This document shows positions 50,179 to 63,300 of a stretch of 64,000 nucleotides of DNA, piece by piece (position 1 is the first letter of the stretch; every line of letters starts with the position of its first letter). Where the stretch lies: assembly GCA_013365365.1 (NCBI GenBank), contig JABVXU010000092.1, forward strand, positions 62,001 to 126,000. Direction: 5' to 3'. The translations under genes were made by a program, and so were the position numbers. This DNA is from Cruorifilaria tuberocauda (lineage: Eukaryota > Nematoda > Chromadorea > Rhabditida > Onchocercidae). A model generated the notes under the pieces. That model was given only the letters and a program-made list of their open reading frames with translations, was not told the origin of the DNA and ran no database searches.

Positions 50179-53100
50179 ATGTCACACGGAAATTCTCCGA
50201 CACCAGATCGAACTAATTCTCTATCTAGTCCTTTAAGTATGGAGCTCGTTAACTTTCTGAAAGAATCTATGGGAAGTATCAATACCGACCCACATGTTTT
50301 TGTTGTTTTCGGTGCTTCGGTAAGTTGGTTATGTTTAAATTGTTACTACGGAGTAGAAACATTGACACTGTGGAAAGCATGCTGCCACTTTATATATTGT
50401 TTGAGGTGTCGGGTGAGCTTACTTACACTTTAAATTTATTTGAAGTTAGTTGCTACGAAATTCATGAAAGTAAATTTTCATCATGCTGACGCTTTGTTTC
50501 AACACATTTTTTGAGGGTGATTTGGCTAGGAAGAAGATATATCCGACGCTTTGGTGGCTTTATCGTGATTCATTGCTACCAAATAATATTTCAATTGTTG
50601 GTTATGCACGATCTAATTTGACGATGACTTCCCTGAAGGAAAAATTTATTGGGAAATGCAAGGTTACTTTGTTAAAATTTAGTCCTGGAAGTTTTTTTAC
50701 GTACGACTTATAAGTTGTAATGTTTGTTATATAAGTCAAACAGTATGTAATTGATGGACCATTTATTATTTAAAGATCAATATCTTTCAACTGAGGCTTA
50801 GTCTTAATTCCCAACATTCATTTTGCCTATAACGGAATACATTTCAGCTTCATTCTGGTGAAGAGGCAAAGTTTGATAAATTTATATCACGTTGCTCATA
50901 TATCCGTGGTAAATATGATGAGTCTTGTGGTTTTATTGAACTGCAGAATTTTATCGAAAGAATCCAGCGGTCTTGCGATGGAAGTCAGTTTCTCATTCTT
51001 TTGGTTTCATTTTTACTTGATTATTAATCTATAATGAAGCAAGAATGTGTTTGCTGTGCACGTATTACGGATGAAATTCTTTAATCGGTTTAGACTACAG
51101 AATTTAGTAGTTTCATTACACACCCGTCTAATTATATTATTACTCCAATTAATTTGCTTATTGTAGCGTTATGTTTTAAGATTAGGTATTGGAAAATGCA
51201 GTATTCACTCTTTTCAATTGTGTCGTAAATCAAAGGCAGAAGTTCAAAGTTTCAAACCGACCCACTATAATTTGTTTTTCATAAAATGTAAATTGCAGCA
51301 CCAGTGAACAGACTGTATTACTTGGCGTTGCCTCCTGAAGTTTTCGAAGATGTCACACTTCAGATAAGTAAGAACTGTTTGGATGACGGGTAAGTGCTAT
51401 ACATGCTTCCTGATTCATTCCTCAAAACTGAATTTGACCTGATTTGCGGCGTAATTTTCCATTTTCATCCTTTTTCATTGACAATAACATTATTTGCGTT
51501 TCTTCTAAAGATAACTCACCTTCACAATTCTGTCTTTTAGAATACAACTATAGCTTTAAGATATCCTTCCTTCTGGAATAGAGTAAATTTTTTTCAAGTA
51601 ATTCTTGGTATTTTAATATTTTCAGTTAGTTTTCCATTATTTTAATACATGCGCTTACTATCCTTTTATTCATTATTCAGAGAGTTTTAATACTTTTTTC
51701 AGTCGTTCTTGGACGCGAATCATTATTGAAAAACCTTTTGGCTTCGATTCAGAATCTTCCGCAAAATTGTCTTTACATCTTGAACGTTTATTCCGGGAAG
51801 ACCAAATCTACCGTATAGATCATTACCTGGGCAAAGAAATGGTACAAAATCTTATGATTCTTAGGTTGATTTTAAGCGTTTTCTCTTATTTATTTTTTTA
51901 TTGTTAGCATGTTGTAGCAATATATACCAGCAAATTGAGAGAAGAAAACTTCTATTGGATGTAAAAAGCATATTGCATCTACGTTGTTACTGTTTCGTGG
52001 GAAATCAGGAATATCGAAAATGGCTAGAAATAAATCATCGTTTATTGAAATCTTTACATGATTTGCATTCAGTTTGTTTTTGTCAATATTAAGACTAATT
52101 GAATTTTAGGTTTGGGAACAGGATATTTAATCCTTCGTGGAATCGTGACAATATAGCCGCTATTGTGATCTCGTTCAAAGAAAATTTTGGAACGCAAGGT
52201 CGTGCAGGATATTTTGATACAAGTGGCATAATACGGTAGATTTTCAAATAATCAAATACGTATATCGCATATTTTATTAGTTTTGTTGTCTCTTTAAAAA
52301 TGTAGAGATTTTTAATTGCTTATTTGTTCAGCGATGTAATGCAAAATCATCTAATGCAAATTCTGACACTAGTTGCTATGGAAAAACCTGCCAGTTTGGA
52401 TGCCGAGGATATTCGTGATGAAAAAGTGATTTTTTTATGCGCTCTCATATCATTATATATAGTTTGGAACAGTAAATATCTCCATTTTCAAGCATTTATA
52501 GTGTATAGAATTTGGTTCTCGTTTGTTTTAACTTATTCTATGTCCTATAAGATATAAGCTACAAGGAAGTAATGTAAAAGTATAACAGAATTTTTGGATT
52601 ATGACGTTTCTGGATTAAATGCTCAGAATATGGATGTAAATCATCAATCCTCTTCACAAATAGAAAAAATTTCTTGAATAGTTCGATTGTTTTTACTTCT
52701 TTACGTAGCTGTCATTAAGTTACATCAGATTCTTGACATTATTTTAGGTTAAAGTTATGAAGTGCATCAAACCTGTTCAAATGCAAGATGTTGTTCTTGG
52801 GCAGTACGTTAGTGATCCAAAAGCAACAAGTAACTGCTTAAATTAATTGGTGAGCATATTTTTCTATATAGGTATAAAATAAGTATTTTATATTTGCAGG
52901 TGGAGAAGCATGCTATGGCTATCGGGATGATAAAGATGTTCCTGAGGATTCAGTAACACCAACGTATGCATTGGCAGTCTTAAAAGTAAATAATGAACGT
53001 TGGGATGGTGTTCCTTTCATTCTGAGGTGTGGAAAAGGTTAAGGTTCTTTTCGATCATTGATAAGATTTAGGTGAAAGCGATGAATTTACTGTTTGTGAC

Positions 53101-54136
53101 AGCTCTATTCCTGTCAGCGTTGTCGATTTCCGAATGCTGAAAAGTGCTGTAACTCGAGGTGCTAATTTTGACATCATATATCAATTTGCTGTGACATACG
53201 TCTCAAATTATTGAAAGTTTTTATCGATGAAAAGAGGTAAGAGTTCAGAAGTGGCTCAACCAGAAATATTATATGAAATGTGACAGTTGAATTGTATTTC
53301 TTGAAGTTTGAACTACTTTCCAGCGCTCAATGAAAGTAAAGCAGAGGTACGAATACAGTTCAAAGAAGTTTCGGGAGATATTTACCCTGAGGGACAACTG
53401 AAAAGAACAGAATTGGTTATAAGAGTGCAACCGAATGAGGCGGTTTATATCAAATTAATGTCAAAGAAGCCTGGCATGGGCTTTTCAGTGGAAGAAACTG
53501 AACTTGATCTTACTTACGGATATAGATATAAAGTGATTACTGTTCATTCGTTGTATATTTTATTTTGTTGTCTTTTGTGCAAATTGTATTGAAAAAGGCT
53601 TATTGAATTTCTAGTCTTATTTGTTTTCAGGATGTTCGTCTTCCTGATGCTTACGAACGGCTCTTTCTGGAGGTAATCATGGGTTCTCAAATTGATTTTG
53701 TTCGAACTGATGAATTGGAACAATCATGGAGAATATTTACGCCCTTATTAAAACAGATTGAGGAAGAAAGGACGAAACCCGCCAAATATGTTTTTGGAAG
53801 GTGAATTTTTTCGGATCCGCAAATTAAGTTATCTACAATTTATGCATGTGCTAAAGAGTACTTTCACTTCATTTTTTATGAGCTAAGTTAGTCGTTTGAG
53901 ATATTTTTTACACGATCTTACAAAATCTTAGTTTGCACTTTTTTTGAAAATAACGCTTGTAAAATAAAACCGAAAATCTTTGTTTTTGTGAAATATTTAC
54001 TTCATTATACCGGTTTTGCAGTTTTATTTCAAATTTAAATTTTAGTCGTGGACCAGCAGAAGCAGATGAAATGATGGTGAAGAATGGCTTCATATTTTCC
54101 GGTACTTACAAATGGGTTCCAAACACTGAACGTTGA
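50179..54136 (+). CDS. gspd-1: Glucose-6-phosphate 1-dehydrogenase
   Basis: Twelve exons (50179-50319, 50516-50662, 50848-50983, 51299-51389, 51703-51864, 52110-52235, 52332-52425, 52748-52829, 52900-53037, 53324-53532, 53631-53800, 54046-54136) join in phase to 528 residues. The NADP-binding GASGDLA lies at about 45-51. EKPFG (about 181) and the active-site RIDHYLGKE (about 209-217) are intact, as are the downstream [19 protein letters not shown] and the C-terminal YKWVP region with the structural NADP site. The enzyme oxidises glucose-6-phosphate to 6-phosphogluconolactone in the cytosol and supplies NADPH for antioxidant defence and biosynthesis. The N-terminal 35 residues before the Rossmann fold are Ser/Pro-rich and nematode-specific. 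Nothing suggests inactivation. AATAAA lies at 54546. Confidence 0.97.
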
Positions 54137-55463
54137 GGAGCAAAGTAATTATACATACAGTGCTTTTTTATATATACTTTTTTTTATATTTATAATTATA
54201 TATACTAAAAATGATAAAGACAATTTATGGATATTTCCGTAGGGCTACATTGAATCTGGATTGATGTTATTGCATGTGACTTTACGGGATTCATATGAGC
54301 CTTGTTATTTGTAAAGAAAATTATTTTTTGAGAAACGTATGGTGTTTTTAGTTTCTCTGTAAAGCATTCAAATACCTGCTGTCTGTTTTGTCAGTTATTC
54401 TTTAACTTGTTTCTTTTTTATATGATAGCCATGTGTATTTGTCGAAAACTAGGCAGGCTTAAGAATACGTTCAATTCTAATATTTTGATCTAATCCTCAT
54501 TTTTCTAGTTAACCAATGTTTGGTAGAAAAATATTTTCAATTTCCAATAAAAAGAATTGGCACTGAGTTTGTTGGTTTTTCCACAAATATAATCAAAGTG
54601 AGAGTAAATCTTCACGTTTCGTTTGAAAATGTTGGATGTTGATAGCGCTATTAATGCACTGTTTGATGAGTTGGAATGAACTTTTCTGATATTACATGAT
54701 AGTGCTACTTTTTATTGTGTAGTCAATTATAACGACCTATCACTCTCAGTTTAGACCATTTAATATCACCTTCCTACTTTCTCTGCGAGAATTTTCAGAT
54801 CCTTTCTGACGCAAAATGAAGTATAACCTTTCATTATTCGAAATTCGGCATTACATTGTTTTCACCCTGATTAAGACTTGGAAAGCTGATGATGTATAAG
54901 TTTAAGCCTAACTCAGATTTGACCAATGTATCACGGTAATCCGGAATGCCGAAAATTCCTAATTTTCCAAAATTGCCAGAAACGTAGAACACGGTTACGT
55001 GATGAGTAGTTGATGGGACCTAGTTTGTTTCATTAGTTTGGTTTATCATCAAGCTGTTTAGTCTGTTTCAGACCAACAATGTAGCTTTGATATTATTTTT
55101 CAGGCCTGGTGAGACAACTTCGTTATTTAACCTTTGGAATTTGAAACCAATTCAGCCCACACCATCAAGCAATTATTTCTACAATAGATTCACCAGTTTC
55201 TTTTAAATTATCGATCTTACCCTTACATGGCTAATTTTAACCCAAGAAAATTTTTATACCATAATCATCAGAACCAAACATCAGATTTCATGCTATCATT
55301 CATTTTCGTTTGGAAAGAAGTCATTTCTGGATTGGAGAAGATACAGGCAAAATACCAATTGGTATTGAGAATTCCATAATGACGAATCACTAAACGAATA
55401 TTATATAACCAAAAAAAAAGTACTGTGGATAAAATTTGATTACGAAGAAATCGAAATTTTCTT
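54137..55463. other. Intergenic between the G6PD and neuropeptide genes
   Basis: It holds the G6PD 3' UTR and the neuropeptide 3' side. No further gene is seen; the frame at 55480-55268 (-) overlaps the neuropeptide exon in another phase. Confidence 0.5.
54546..54551 (+). terminator. gspd-1: AATAAA poly(A) signal of the G6PD gene
   Basis: AATAAA lies about 410 bases after the stop. Confidence 0.4.
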
Positions 55464-56411
55464 TTACCCTTCTTTAACAAATACAGGATGCTCCGTTATG
55501 CTATTACATCTATCAATCAAATTTATTAAATCATTTTGTCTTTTGTGGATCTGCTTCAGTTCTCTTGTAATTTCGGCAACAACATCCCAATTGCATGCTC
55601 CGTTAACCATCCTAAAATTATTCTCAATTTTTTTCCTTTCTGAAACATTAGTATATCAAATCCTGTTTATAACTTCACGAGGGTAGGGATACATATTTTA
55701 TACATAGGCTGATTAACATCAAAATTTACCAAACAATTTAATTGCTCTTGATGAGTACTCTCAAAAATGATCAATCAGCGACTTATTCAAGTCTCAGTCA
55801 CTTGAAATCATTTTGTTCAAAACACTCTGGTAAAGCTAATTTTTGTTTAGTTGCGATTATTACAAAGTTGAGTTATCGATAAGAAATGGAATTAATCGAT
55901 TATTCCTTCTGGAAATTCATCAGTAGTAAACAAGCGTATGAAATTACCATTATTTGGTTATTCGATCAAAAACAAGTTGAAATATAAATCAAAAATGAGT
56001 TGAAATATAAATCAAAAATAAGTTGAAATATAAGTGAGATTTAAAAGTAAAGAACTAATAAGGAAGTAGAAAATCTGAATAAAAAATTTTGCAAAAATTT
56101 AGATGTCTGATAAATTTCATGAAATTCATCTAATAAATTTTTACTAATCAGTTGAGCTTCTGCACTCAGAATAACTTGTTACGCGATTTTAGTACAAGTC
56201 TTCAGTAAAGCAAATATTTTTGGGCTCCTAATTAAAAGTTTCTTGGTATAATTTCAGGAAAATAATAAACGAAAAGAAAAAAAACATACAAATCATCTCG
56301 TTGCCATCCACGAAATAAGTTTGATAATGCTCGTTTGTCCCAGTTATCAGTGAATGTCATTTGCGCCGCAATGACGTTAATTATAGCTAATAGTAGTGCA
56401 ATACGGTTCAT
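55464..56411 (-). CDS. nlp-47: Adipokinetic-hormone/GnRH-related neuropeptide precursor
   Basis: Two exons (56411-56290, donor GTATGT; 55611-55464, acceptor ATTTTAG) join in phase 2 to 89 residues. Residues 1-16 are a signal peptide (MNRIALLLAIINVIAA). Directly after it comes QMTFTDNWD followed by the dibasic KR. This matches the layout of AKH/RPCH-family precursors, where the N-terminal Gln becomes pyroglutamate. The C. elegans AKH-GnRH peptide (NLP-47) is QMTFTDQWT before a dibasic site, so this is its likely orthologue with Gln-to-Asn and Thr-to-Asp changes. The rest is an associated peptide with two cysteines (NGACNWD and DRCNS), as in arthropod AKH precursors. As in C. elegans, no Gly amidation donor precedes the KR. 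In C. elegans the receptor is GNRR-1 and loss of the peptide delays egg laying. Confidence 0.85.
55974..56034. repeat. Three-copy 22-bp tandem repeat
   Basis: The unit AGTTGAAATATAAATCAAAA plus two bases occurs about 2.7 times. It lies in the intron of the neuropeptide gene. Confidence 0.8.
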
Positions 56412-59400
56412 ACTTCTTAATTCTCAATTAAATTTCTTTGAAAATTCCCCTAAAATATGCATACTCTTACATGATGGATTATTGAACGATCTTGCGACGT
56501 TGAATTTCTATTTCGCCTGATTTGTAAACTCCTATCGCTCCATGAACCTATTATGATTTAAATTTTAACGAAGAACAAAATTTGTCCGTTAAGTTTTTTC
56601 GATAAGCTTGTCAACAAATGTTAATTTTGATTTACCTGTCGAAGTAAAAGGTAAAACATCGGTAATTTTGAGAGTTATCACCAACAACTTCGATAATGCA
56701 AATCGCTTAGAGATATAGTAATTAACGAAAATTTTGTAAATTATGATTTATTTGACATAATTTGTAAAAGCAAATGTAAAAGTCAAAGATTTGGTCTGAA
56801 AGCGAATCTTAAAAAATATGTAGTAATAATTTTCTTTTTAGGATTATAATAAAGTCATCAAAAAAAAAATCAATTCAGCATTTCTGTCAATATTTCCCTT
56901 CATCCATCACTAGGACGTCATACTCGTACTCATTATTTTAAATTAAAAAAAAGAAAAGATCAAATGACAGCTTATAAAACAACATATTTAAATGTGAAGT
57001 GAGTTGACTTAATATATCAAATTACGCCACCCGACATCAAATTGCAAATTACGCCATCAGTAAGCGATAACACTCGACATCGTTAATGAAGTTATCGAAA
57101 CGGCATGCATAATTCTATTTGTTTTGTCATTCAAAACAATATTCTTTACAAGTGGAAAATGGAAATTCAGAAATAAGAATGAATTCAGAAACGGGGATCG
57201 AACTATAATGGTGCTCGAAAGTCATAATCAGTTAATGTAATTTGGTCTATGATAGATATTTTTTGGTAATAACAAACATCGTTTTCTAGTAAATGGAGAA
57301 GGCCTATTTCAATGAGACTATTAATATCAATAGGTATACATCCTAATTCGTGTGAAAAATAATCTAAAATAACTTTCACGTTTATTAATACATACATTTT
57401 CAATCGCTTTTCCTCTTTTCCTGATTTGTTTATAAGGCAGAGTATAACAAATCTTTGGATTACTATCTCGTAATAAATGATTTATAATGATTTGCAAGAT
57501 GCTATGCAATGACTATAGATTTGCGATCTATAATTTTGCTAACTCTGATATCAGTTTTAAACGAATAGATTCTTATAATAGTGAGTCTGACCTTGTTTTT
57601 TAGTTTAATTAGAATTTGCAAAAAATGTTGATGATAAAAATAAACATGCGTGATGAAATAACGGTGTTAAGTTTACAAAATGATTTGACCAGTTTTCATT
57701 TGTATGGGAAGTTGTACTCATATTTCAACATACGCTCAAAATTAAGCGATAATTATAGGGAAAGATTATTAATTTAGAAGCACATTGTGAGCAAGGTAAT
57801 ATAAAAATGATTTTTGAGGATTTGTTGCAAAAATTTAGTCATTCTCTTATAATACTTATAATATTCGTTACGGTTATGTGATGCTAAAATCCTTAATTTT
57901 CTGTTATAAATGAGAGGCGGGAAAATTTCTTGATAATTGCTCTTCTACAATTTTATTGAAAACGTTTAATAAAGCAAACCTAGAATTAGAATTCAAGGAA
58001 ATGATGCTAGGATGATTCAATACAGCCTAAACTAAATAATGAAGTTGAATTTAAATTAGTATCATAAAGAAAGCTGCATGAAATTATGCCATTTTCATTT
58101 GAACTAACTATTCGTTCTATTTTAATACAACGGTTGTATTTATGCATGTGAAAAGATAATAGAAATTCATCTAATGCATAATTATGGTATTGGTCCTTTT
58201 TTTTCATTTCAATTTCTTCTTTTATTACTCGAATCACTTAGTTAAAAGTGAAATGAAGCCCTCCCAGCATTGCCTTTTTCCATCTGTGAAATTGAAATAA
58301 TTTATTTTCAGACATCTTCGTAAATCTATTCATTGCACTGCTCATTTATCATTCAAACATCAATCACTAGAGTCTTATAGGTCATTTAATCACCACCAAC
58401 ATTAATCATCGTTAAAGAGTTTCACTGAAAATTCCATTTTAAAAACATTGATCAGATTTCGAAGTTCCATTCAGTTCTTTTTTTTCTTACTTTTTTTAAA
58501 ATCGTCACTGTTCATATTCTTGAGTGAAAAAATGATGAACCATTGCTAGATTCTTTAATCATTTTTATCAGCTACCTCTAACTTATCTGTGCATTAGCTT
58601 GTTTTTGTTTTCTCGAAAATTTTATATTGATAAATTATTTTAATTTTAAATTAATCATTTTGTGCAAAAAATATTTTTAACTCAGAATATTTACTATTTA
58701 ATGCAAAAAGACCAATTTGAATTAAAAATTGTCCAGTGGAATGATAAAATTTCATTTAAAATGACATGCAAATTATATAATGTTTGATTCAGAATACGAT
58801 TTGGAAAATCGAACATATAAACTTTACGATCTACAAAAATGAATATAGAAAATAAGCAAAGAAAAAAACTTTACTTAATGGTTGTAAAGAGGAAATGTCA
58901 GAATCGTTTAATTTAATTATGAATTAATTCTCTTATATTGCAAGATTTAAAAGTAAGAAAAAATGTGAACTCACAGAATCAACAAATTAATTACTACATC
59001 ATAAAGTTACTCATTACATTTCCTACTTAACAATCCAATTAAATTGTAAGTATTCTATTAATTTAGGATTAATAGTTTTTTTGTATTCTTCATTTACGTA
59101 ATACTGTATTAATGTTTCAATGGAAATGTCGACGGAAATTTTCTATTCCACCTTTCGACTTTTATTATTAATTTAATTTCAAAGTCCGATTGCCCTTGTT
59201 AATACACATTTAAATGATTCAAATTCGACTTTCCTTCGTAGATCAAAGAGATGAAGTAATATTTTCAATATTACTTTTAATTACCTCAAATTATTATTCT
59301 ATTTCATTACTTATTGCCGTCCCATATAAGCATATATTTGATTTGACATATATTTTTTGATATTTAATTTCAGATTAAATTAAAAATTTTTTTCCGCAAT

Positions 59401-59678
59401 ATATTAGCATATATCCAAACAGATTCCTATAAAAATAAGAATAGCGATTAAGTTCGCTGAAAGTAATTTGTTTTTTCTTGCTGAGAAATCAACAAAGTAA
59501 AATTAAATATAACTGCTACAGCGAATTAACACATTTTTTATTCAAAAATATGAAATTAACGGTATATTTTAAAGCATTATTGATAATAATATTGGTTAAG
59601 ATATATTATGAAAATTAATCGCTCAACGCCAAAGGTCAAATAAGTACCAACTGGCGGATTCTGGATCATACCAAAGTT
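56412..59678. other. AT-rich stretch upstream of the neuropeptide gene
   Basis: It includes the neuropeptide promoter and the CRIP 3' UTR. A short repeat of CAAATTACGCCA with small changes occurs twice near 57020-57052. Minus frames at 57403-57203, 57509-57327 and 58237-58007 have no motif. No gene is supported. Confidence 0.45.
59537..59542 (-). terminator. Poly(A) signal for the CRIP-type gene
   Basis: The minus strand reads AATAAA about 140 bases beyond the stop. Confidence 0.4.
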
Positions 59679-60351
59679 TTACTTTCTTTGACCATGGAAT
59701 TTGTGCGACTCAGTACCGCCACGACCAAATCCTTTTGGGCCAAACATTTCTCCATAGCATTGGGTACAGTAAGGTTTTCCATCGTGCTATAATATTAGAT
59801 ATTATTGAAATAATTGACTGCATGGTAGTATTTTCGATCACAGATGATCATTTTTTGACAAGATTTCAGCAAATTTCAAGAAATAATTTGTCAAGTGCTT
59901 TATATCATAAAGCTCAAGTATTATTGCTTGTTCGTGCTTTTTTTTAAAAACAAAATTCATTTTGAAAATTTGAATATTTTGAAAATGAAAATCAGAGTGG
60001 CTTGCCACAGAATGACTTCCCGGTGTCAGTTGTCTGTTACATTTTTCGTTTACGCATCTCAGACATGGTCGATGCCAATCCATTTCCATTGATTGCACGC
60101 GTTCCGCTTTAAAACATGCTTGATTTAATTGATAACAATGAGAAGTTTGGAATTTAACAGTTAAATTGATTGTGGTATCAGTCTTTCTCAAATAAATTAA
60201 TTGTTTAAATGATTATTACGGTTTCATTTATAGGCGATATCAAATATGATTTTTTTGGTGATGAACTAAATATATTATGTAACATATGAATTTTACAGTT
60301 GAGCAATTCACCGAAATAAACTGGTTTTCTGCAACGCGGACAGTTTGGCAT
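59679..60351 (-). CDS. Small cysteine-rich LIM protein (CRIP1/VALV-1 type)
   Basis: Three exons (60351-60312, 60106-60009, 59786-59679) join in phase to 81 residues; CRIP1 has 77. The single LIM domain starts [17 protein letters not shown], continues DWHRPCLRC, and ends [21 protein letters not shown], the CRIP glycine-rich tail. First-finger ligands Cys4, Cys7, His25 and Cys28 are present. In the second finger the pair is Cys31-x4-Cys36 instead of the usual C-x2-C. The last exon begins HDGKPYC, and the donor after GSHS (GTGGCA) is weak, so the middle junction is less certain. CRIP proteins bind zinc and are found in gut and muscle valve cells in nematodes; the exact function is not settled. 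Confidence 0.88.
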
Positions 60352-63300
60352 GATTTTGAAATTAAAATTCAGACCTAAAAACAACTCCTGGATAATTTTA
60401 TTTCAATAATAGCATATAAAATTTACACTTTCAATTTTTTAAATATGATTTTTATGAGTTCAAAAAATACATATCACGAATTAATAAAGAATATAAATAA
60501 GTTTTATGAATTGATTTCAAGGTTTTCTGATTGAACTTTTGCAATCACATATAATTTTCCTGCCAGCAATTCAAGGCAAAAAGTTGGTTGCATATTTTAT
60601 AGAATTTACACAAATGTATTCGTCACGAAATGGATTACATTTTCATGAATAAATTGAATGGAAGACGAAGTTTTCTCTTTTTTCAGAGCGGAATGTAAAA
60701 ATGGATACGAATCGTATTCATACTCGAAAAATTTTTGTCTTTCTTATATTGAAAAATTTCTTAAGTATAAATAAACCTAGACTGTAAAGCATTTATATTT
60801 CTTATTTTTAGAATAAACATTAATTGCGTATGGAAATAGAAGCTTAAAATGGTCAATTTGAACACTTTTTATTATTGCTTCTAAAAATATGCACAGTGTA
60901 AATTGTAACTGTAAAAATGTTATATGAAACACTTATAGTTGAATGTTATCAGTATAACTTTGGGATTTTCAACTTTATCAAACATGAAGGAAGTATAAAA
61001 GTCACTTCAAAGATATCGAATTTGAAATATTTTTATAGAAAAATAAGCTGATAGTTGGATGTCCATCTCTCCATTTTTTTTCCAAATAAGTGTTTTCAGA
61101 ACATTTTCTTGGACCATTCAATCGGATCGATCATAAATTGAGACCGTGCAAAATATAAGATAAAACCAAATAAAAACGAAAACGAAAGCAAAAAGACAAA
61201 AATTGTGCTTTTTCCTAGTATAACGAAAATTCCGCCGTAGACATCGGAAATCACGAAATGAATTTTCGTTATCGTTTTAACGAACAAAATTGCTGCAATT
61301 ATCATTCTGAACACTGAATAAAAATGATTGCTATTGACGATGAAAATAGAAACACATCAACGACAGATGCGCCAATTCCGAAAACGTCTCGAACGAAATG
61401 CTACCAGCGAAATATATTCTTGTTTATGTATTAATGCCCCATCATAAATACATTATCATTCAGATAATTTGACTGATTCGTTTAATTTTTTCGGCTGATT
61501 CACCCATGACATGTGAAATTTACGTTAACAGATTAGGTACTTGTAATGATTCTCATGATAAATGCGATACATTTCGATACGGGTCTGTTGTTATTTTTGA
61601 TTCATGTTGAATTTTTATGAGACGAATAAAAAAAATTTAAGGCCTACAAAATTGAATGGACATAAATTCAGCATTATGTTGAATGACTAAACAAACTTCA
61701 TATTCCTGGAAATAGTATTAGAATTATCACAATTTTTCCTTATATCACGATCAACCGTTATTATTTACTTATAGTTTTGCTTGCTGCTTTATCTTATAAT
61801 TGTTGAATACCTATTACATCAGCTCGATATTAAATTCAATTGATTCCATCCTTAAATTTCATTAAACATAAAAAAGCAAAACTAACCATTTTGCTATTGA
61901 TTCCAACAGTTTCACATTGACAGTAATACAAAATAACGATGATATATATTGTCACCTTTGCAATGTCATCCAAAAAAAGCTGGTTTTATTTTTTTGCGAC
62001 CATTCTCCAACATCAGCGTTCGCTTTCAAAATTCAGTGAAAAATGATCAGGAAATATACGAACATAAGTACAAAACATCACTCGCCTTCTTTAGTCGCCA
62101 GTCCTTTTTTGCAAACAACATCGGTCATTTCTAATCATTATTTAAACAGAACTGATAATGGTTTCAGGCGATTTACTATTGTAGATTCTTAATGGCTGTT
62201 GTAGAACATATGAATTGCAAGAATTATTGGAGCGAAAATTTTTGTTTTAGTGAATTAAAAGTTATGATATTCACATGAAGTGAGAAATTCATATTGACAT
62301 TTCAAAATATTTTAATTTTAATAATTGAGATTGCTAAAACTATTTTAATTTCAAAGTTAAAAATAGTGTTAGCGTCTCCTAGATTCCTTCATTCGCATTT
62401 ATTTCAAATATAAATCCAATTATACAACCCATAATTGAAGCTGAGAACAATTTACACTTGTTGTCTTGTCTGTGTTATAATATTTCGAAATTCTAAATTA
62501 CGAGAGTTCTTTTCCTTTCTCTAAACTTTTAAATAACTGCACTGCAAATAGGAAAACGATACCTCGTGAATTAGAACTTTCTTGTCATAATAAGAATCAT
62601 GAGGGAAAATGCTGAAGAACAATTTGCAGGTTCAAAGGAATTATTCTTATTTCTCAAAAAGGGAGAAATTGAGCAACAAGAATATTTCTATTGCTGTACG
62701 AGAATAAATTGTGCAAATAAACAATAAAAAGATCAATTCATGATGAGCAAGCAACTCAGAAGGGTGGACGTTACATCGAAAATATTGAAATGAAATTTTA
62801 AATTCAAATATAAATTTCAAGCATGATCATTAAAAACCTAATCGCACAGATTGCAACCATATGAAGGTTCATCTTTGCTTCTCTTTAACTGAAACAAAAA
62901 GTTGAGTAGAAAATAAAGAAAAGTGTGTTTAATTACTTAACAGAATTGTCTAAGGCGACAGATTAATGATAAATTGTATTGATAAATTAAAAATTGAAAC
63001 TTAATCAGTTTTAACTAGTTTGTTCATAATATATAAAAAGGATTAAGATATTATTTAAAAAAATAACCTATCATTCAAGTACATTTAAATACATTTAAGT
63101 TGAAAGTATAATTTCAAAACTGAGAAAGAATTGACGAAAAAAAGAAAAAAGCAAATTTTTAATTTTTAATTAATTGTTTATTCATCTTAATAACAAATAA
63201 ATATAACAGAAAGTAGGAATAAAAGTTAACAAAGCGCACAGAATAGGGTGCTTGTTCAGTCTAATTAATCTCGAGATGAAAGGGGAAAAAAGAACGATTG

